Source: an uncultured Flavobacteriales bacterium (GTDB taxonomy: Bacteria; Bacteroidota; Bacteroidia; Flavobacteriales_D; Crocinitomicaceae). From it: a DNA stretch of 7,887 nucleotides. Below the pieces are notes generated by a model. It had not been told where the DNA came from and ran no database searches. It saw nothing but the letters and a program-made list of their open reading frames with translations. This document shows positions 6,115-7,887 of the stretch, in pieces. Location of the stretch: NCBI GenBank assembly GCA_903899795.1, contig CAIUKX010000346.1:1-7887 (forward strand). The letters run 5' to 3'. A program made the position numbers and the translations under genes. Position 1 is the stretch's first letter. Every line of letters starts with the position of its first letter.

Positions 6115-7887
6115 CACAAAGAATTCTTTTCTCTCAACCAATATTCTTTCAAAGCATTGGTTTTAGGAGAATCCTGAGGAACAAATTTGTATTGAGGTTT
6201 TTCAAAATTTGTCATTTTCACTTTTAATTCCAATAACAATTCATCTCTGGCAATCAAAATACTGGTTGTTTGTCCTGCGCTGAATGAATTAATCAGTCCA
6301 TCAAAATCAGCTTGATTGACTCTGAATCCTTCACATCCGATAATTTCATCGTGAACACTCAATCCCGCTTCTTCTGCAGGAGAACCTGCACGTACCGAAC
6401 GAACAACCACTTTATTTCCTTCCTGAGCTGTTGTAGCACCAAAATTAGGTTTAGCCGTTCCAACGTAATCAACTCTCACTCCTACTTTTGAAAAAATCTC
6501 GTTGTAATCAGGCACTTTGGTGCCGAAAATGTAATCCTTGAAAAATTGATCCATATCTCGACCCAGAAACGATTCCAATTCTTCCTGAAATTCAAGTTCT
6601 GTAAATCCACGGTTCATTTTTTTGTAAAACTTATCGTACAACTGTCGCATGAAATGATCTAAACATTTTTTTCCTTGGTATTTCTCTACAATCATTGCAT
6701 CAAAACAAGCTGCCATCAACGCCCCTCTGGAATAATAAGTCATCGTTGTATTACCGCTGTTTTCATTTGGACGATACGCTTTGATCCATGCATCAAAACT
6801 GGCGTGTGCAACCGGCTGAACTCTAGCTCCAACAGATCCTTCAACATAATTCAGTGAACTCAATAATTTCGGCAAATACATATCCAGCGTGTAATAACCA
6901 GCTCTAAGCAATAATAATTCATCGTAATACGAAGTGAAACCTTCCATTACCCATAACAATGAGGTGTAATTTTCTTCATCGTAATTAAAAGGACCTAATT
7001 CAATCGGGCGAATTCTTTTCACATTCCACAAGTGAAAATATTCATGGGCTACCAAAGAAAGAAAACCAATATAGTCACTTCCCTCATAAGTCCAGCGATT
7101 CACACTTAGAGTCGTTGAATTCATGTGTTCCAAACCACCTTGTCCATCAATTACATTGTGAATGATAAATGTGTAATTTTTATTCGGATTCTCACCAATC
7201 ACCGCTGAAGTTTTCTCTACAATCTTCGCCATATCGACTTTTAATTTCGAAATATCATGATTTCCAATTCCATAAATCGCTACTGTATGATTTACACCTG
7301 CCGCTTTGAATTCAAATACTTCCTGATTTCCAATTTCAATAGGACAGTCGACCAATTGGTCATAATTCTCAAATTCAAAATGAGCTGATCCATCACTTGA
7401 AATTCCTTCTGCAGCTTTAGGCATTGCAGTTGAAATCACTTTAAAATCTTTGTAAGGAAAAATCTGCAATGCACCTTTATTATTGCGGCATTCTTCTATA
7501 TACATGAAAACACTCGTTCCGCTTACATAACCATGAGTCAAATCAATAAAACTGGTTCGAACTGATAATTCAAACGCATAAACCTCATATTTGATACTTA
7601 CTTTCTTAGAAGAACCTTTATCTACCGTCCATTTATTTTTAGCCTTTTTTATCACGGTTAATTCTTTTCCGTTTTCATCAAATGCTTTCACGAGATTCAC
7701 ACTTTTAGAAAATTCTCTCACCAAATAAGAACCCGGAGCCCAAACCGGCATTTTAACATCAAACGTTTTTACATGCAAATCCGAAACTTCCATTTCAACC
7801 TCATAATAATGAGACTGTGGACGTGGCATTCTTAAATTGTATTTTACGGATTGACCATAGGTGATGAAAACACAAAAAAATAGTGTA
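6114..7887 (-). CDS. M61-family (glycyl aminopeptidase-like) zinc metalloprotease with C-terminal PDZ domain, 5' end off window
   Basis: A probable secreted gluzincin peptidase. Numbered from the Met codon at 7829, an N-terminal beta domain carries the M61 hallmark VWAPGSYLVREFSK (29-42). GGLEHMNS (231-238) precedes the zinc motif HEYFHLWNVKRIRP (262-275; HExxH at bases 7032-7046). The third ligand is expected in WVMEGFTSYYDE (E296). A PDZ domain (about 466-538) includes VVRSVRAGSPAEEAGL and HDEIIG. That Met is not the real start: the frame stays open to the right edge and encodes LFFCVFITYGQSVKYNLR before it. This has the look of the end of a signal peptide followed by the YxLxMPRPxSHYYEV strand typical of the family, so the true start lies beyond 7887. 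The gene converges on the lpxH-type gene. Family members are aminopeptidases preferring N-terminal Gly or Ala, but the substrate here is unknown. Confidence 0.93.
   Translation of the reverse strand, partial: TLFFCVFITYGQSVKYNLRMPRPQSHYYEVEMEVSDLHVKTFDVKMPVWAPGSYLVREFSKSVNLVKAFDENGKELTVIKKAKNKWTVDKGSSKKVSIKYEVYAFELSVRTSFIDLTHGYVSGTSVFMYIEECRNNKGALQIFPYKDFKVISTAMPKAAEGISSDGSAHFEFENYDQLVDCPIEIGNQEVFEFKAAGVNHTVAIYGIGNHDISKLKVDMAKIVEKTSAVIGENPNKNYTFIIHNVIDGQGGLEHMNSTTLSVNRWTYEGSDYIGFLSLVAHEYFHLWNVKRIRPIELGPFNYDEENYTSLLWVMEGFTSYYDELLLLRAGYYTLDMYLPKLLSSLNYVEGSVGARVQPVAHASFDAWIKAYRPNENSGNTTMTYYSRGALMAACFDAMIVEKYQGKKCLDHFMRQLYDKFYKKMNRGFTELEFQEELESFLGRDMDQFFKDYIFGTKVPDYNEIFSKVGVRVDYVGTAKPNFGATTAQEGNKVVVRSVRAGSPAEEAGLSVHDEIIGCEGFRVNQADFDGLINSFSAGQTTSILIARDELLLELKVKMTNFEKPQYKFVPQDSPKTNALKEYWLREKNSL

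Noticed and set aside
6675..6857. 60-codon + strand frame opposite the M61 protease
   Set aside because: It is antisense to conserved protease sequence and lacks any motif.
1..7887. CRISPR array, tRNA/rRNA, insertion sequence, prophage or defence genes
   Set aside because: No regularly spaced repeats, tRNA cloverleaf, transposase or phage motif was seen; coding sequence fills nearly the whole window.

Overview
The window is ordinary chromosomal sequence from a Bacteroidota bacterium, most likely of the Flavobacteriales. The closer guess of a Crocinitomicaceae/Fluviicola-like lineage rests only on general protein character. Supporting signs are the AT-rich, densely packed genes without Shine-Dalgarno motifs, a two-domain DUF4369-thioredoxin (TlpA-like) pair, an LpxH-type calcineurin-like phosphoesterase of the Bacteroidota kind, and the lpxK-pnp gene pair. 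I see no mobile element, CRISPR array, tRNA, rRNA or phage gene.

Region 1 (1-5170, + strand) is a tight co-directional run that looks like one transcription unit. It holds the 3' end of lpxK (lipid A 4'-kinase), a trimeric-type purine nucleoside phosphorylase overlapping it by 17 nt, gatB (Asp/Glu-tRNA amidotransferase subunit B) 7 nt later, and two paralogous TlpA-like thiol-disulfide oxidoreductases, each with a 4-nt gap. The first TlpA-like protein is a predicted lipoprotein and the second a predicted soluble periplasmic protein. Both carry WCGPC and a cis-proline.

Region 2 (5171-5282) is a short intergenic stretch with a nested set of AGTCGG/CCGACT repeats. These can fold into a terminator-like hairpin followed by a T-run, or into an alternative upstream hairpin. 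After it comes an LpxH-type UDP-2,3-diacylglucosamine pyrophosphatase gene with no ATG, starting at GTG or TTG. The window therefore holds two lipid A (Raetz pathway) enzymes, LpxK and LpxH.

Region 3 (6066-6113) separates two convergent genes and is almost entirely filled by a 46-nt near-perfect palindrome with a GTAGAGAC-type core, probably a bidirectional terminator or a dispersed palindromic repeat. Region 4 (6114 to the right edge, - strand) is an M61-family (glycyl aminopeptidase-like) zinc metalloprotease with a C-terminal PDZ domain. Its reading frame continues upstream of the first visible Met into a signal-peptide-like segment and runs off the window.

No undescribed multi-gene system is evident. 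The most interesting items are an atypical substrate pocket in the nucleoside phosphorylase, where three base/ribose contact positions are changed while the phosphate site is kept, the two unusual intergenic palindrome structures, and the tandem TlpA pair with diverged localisation signals.
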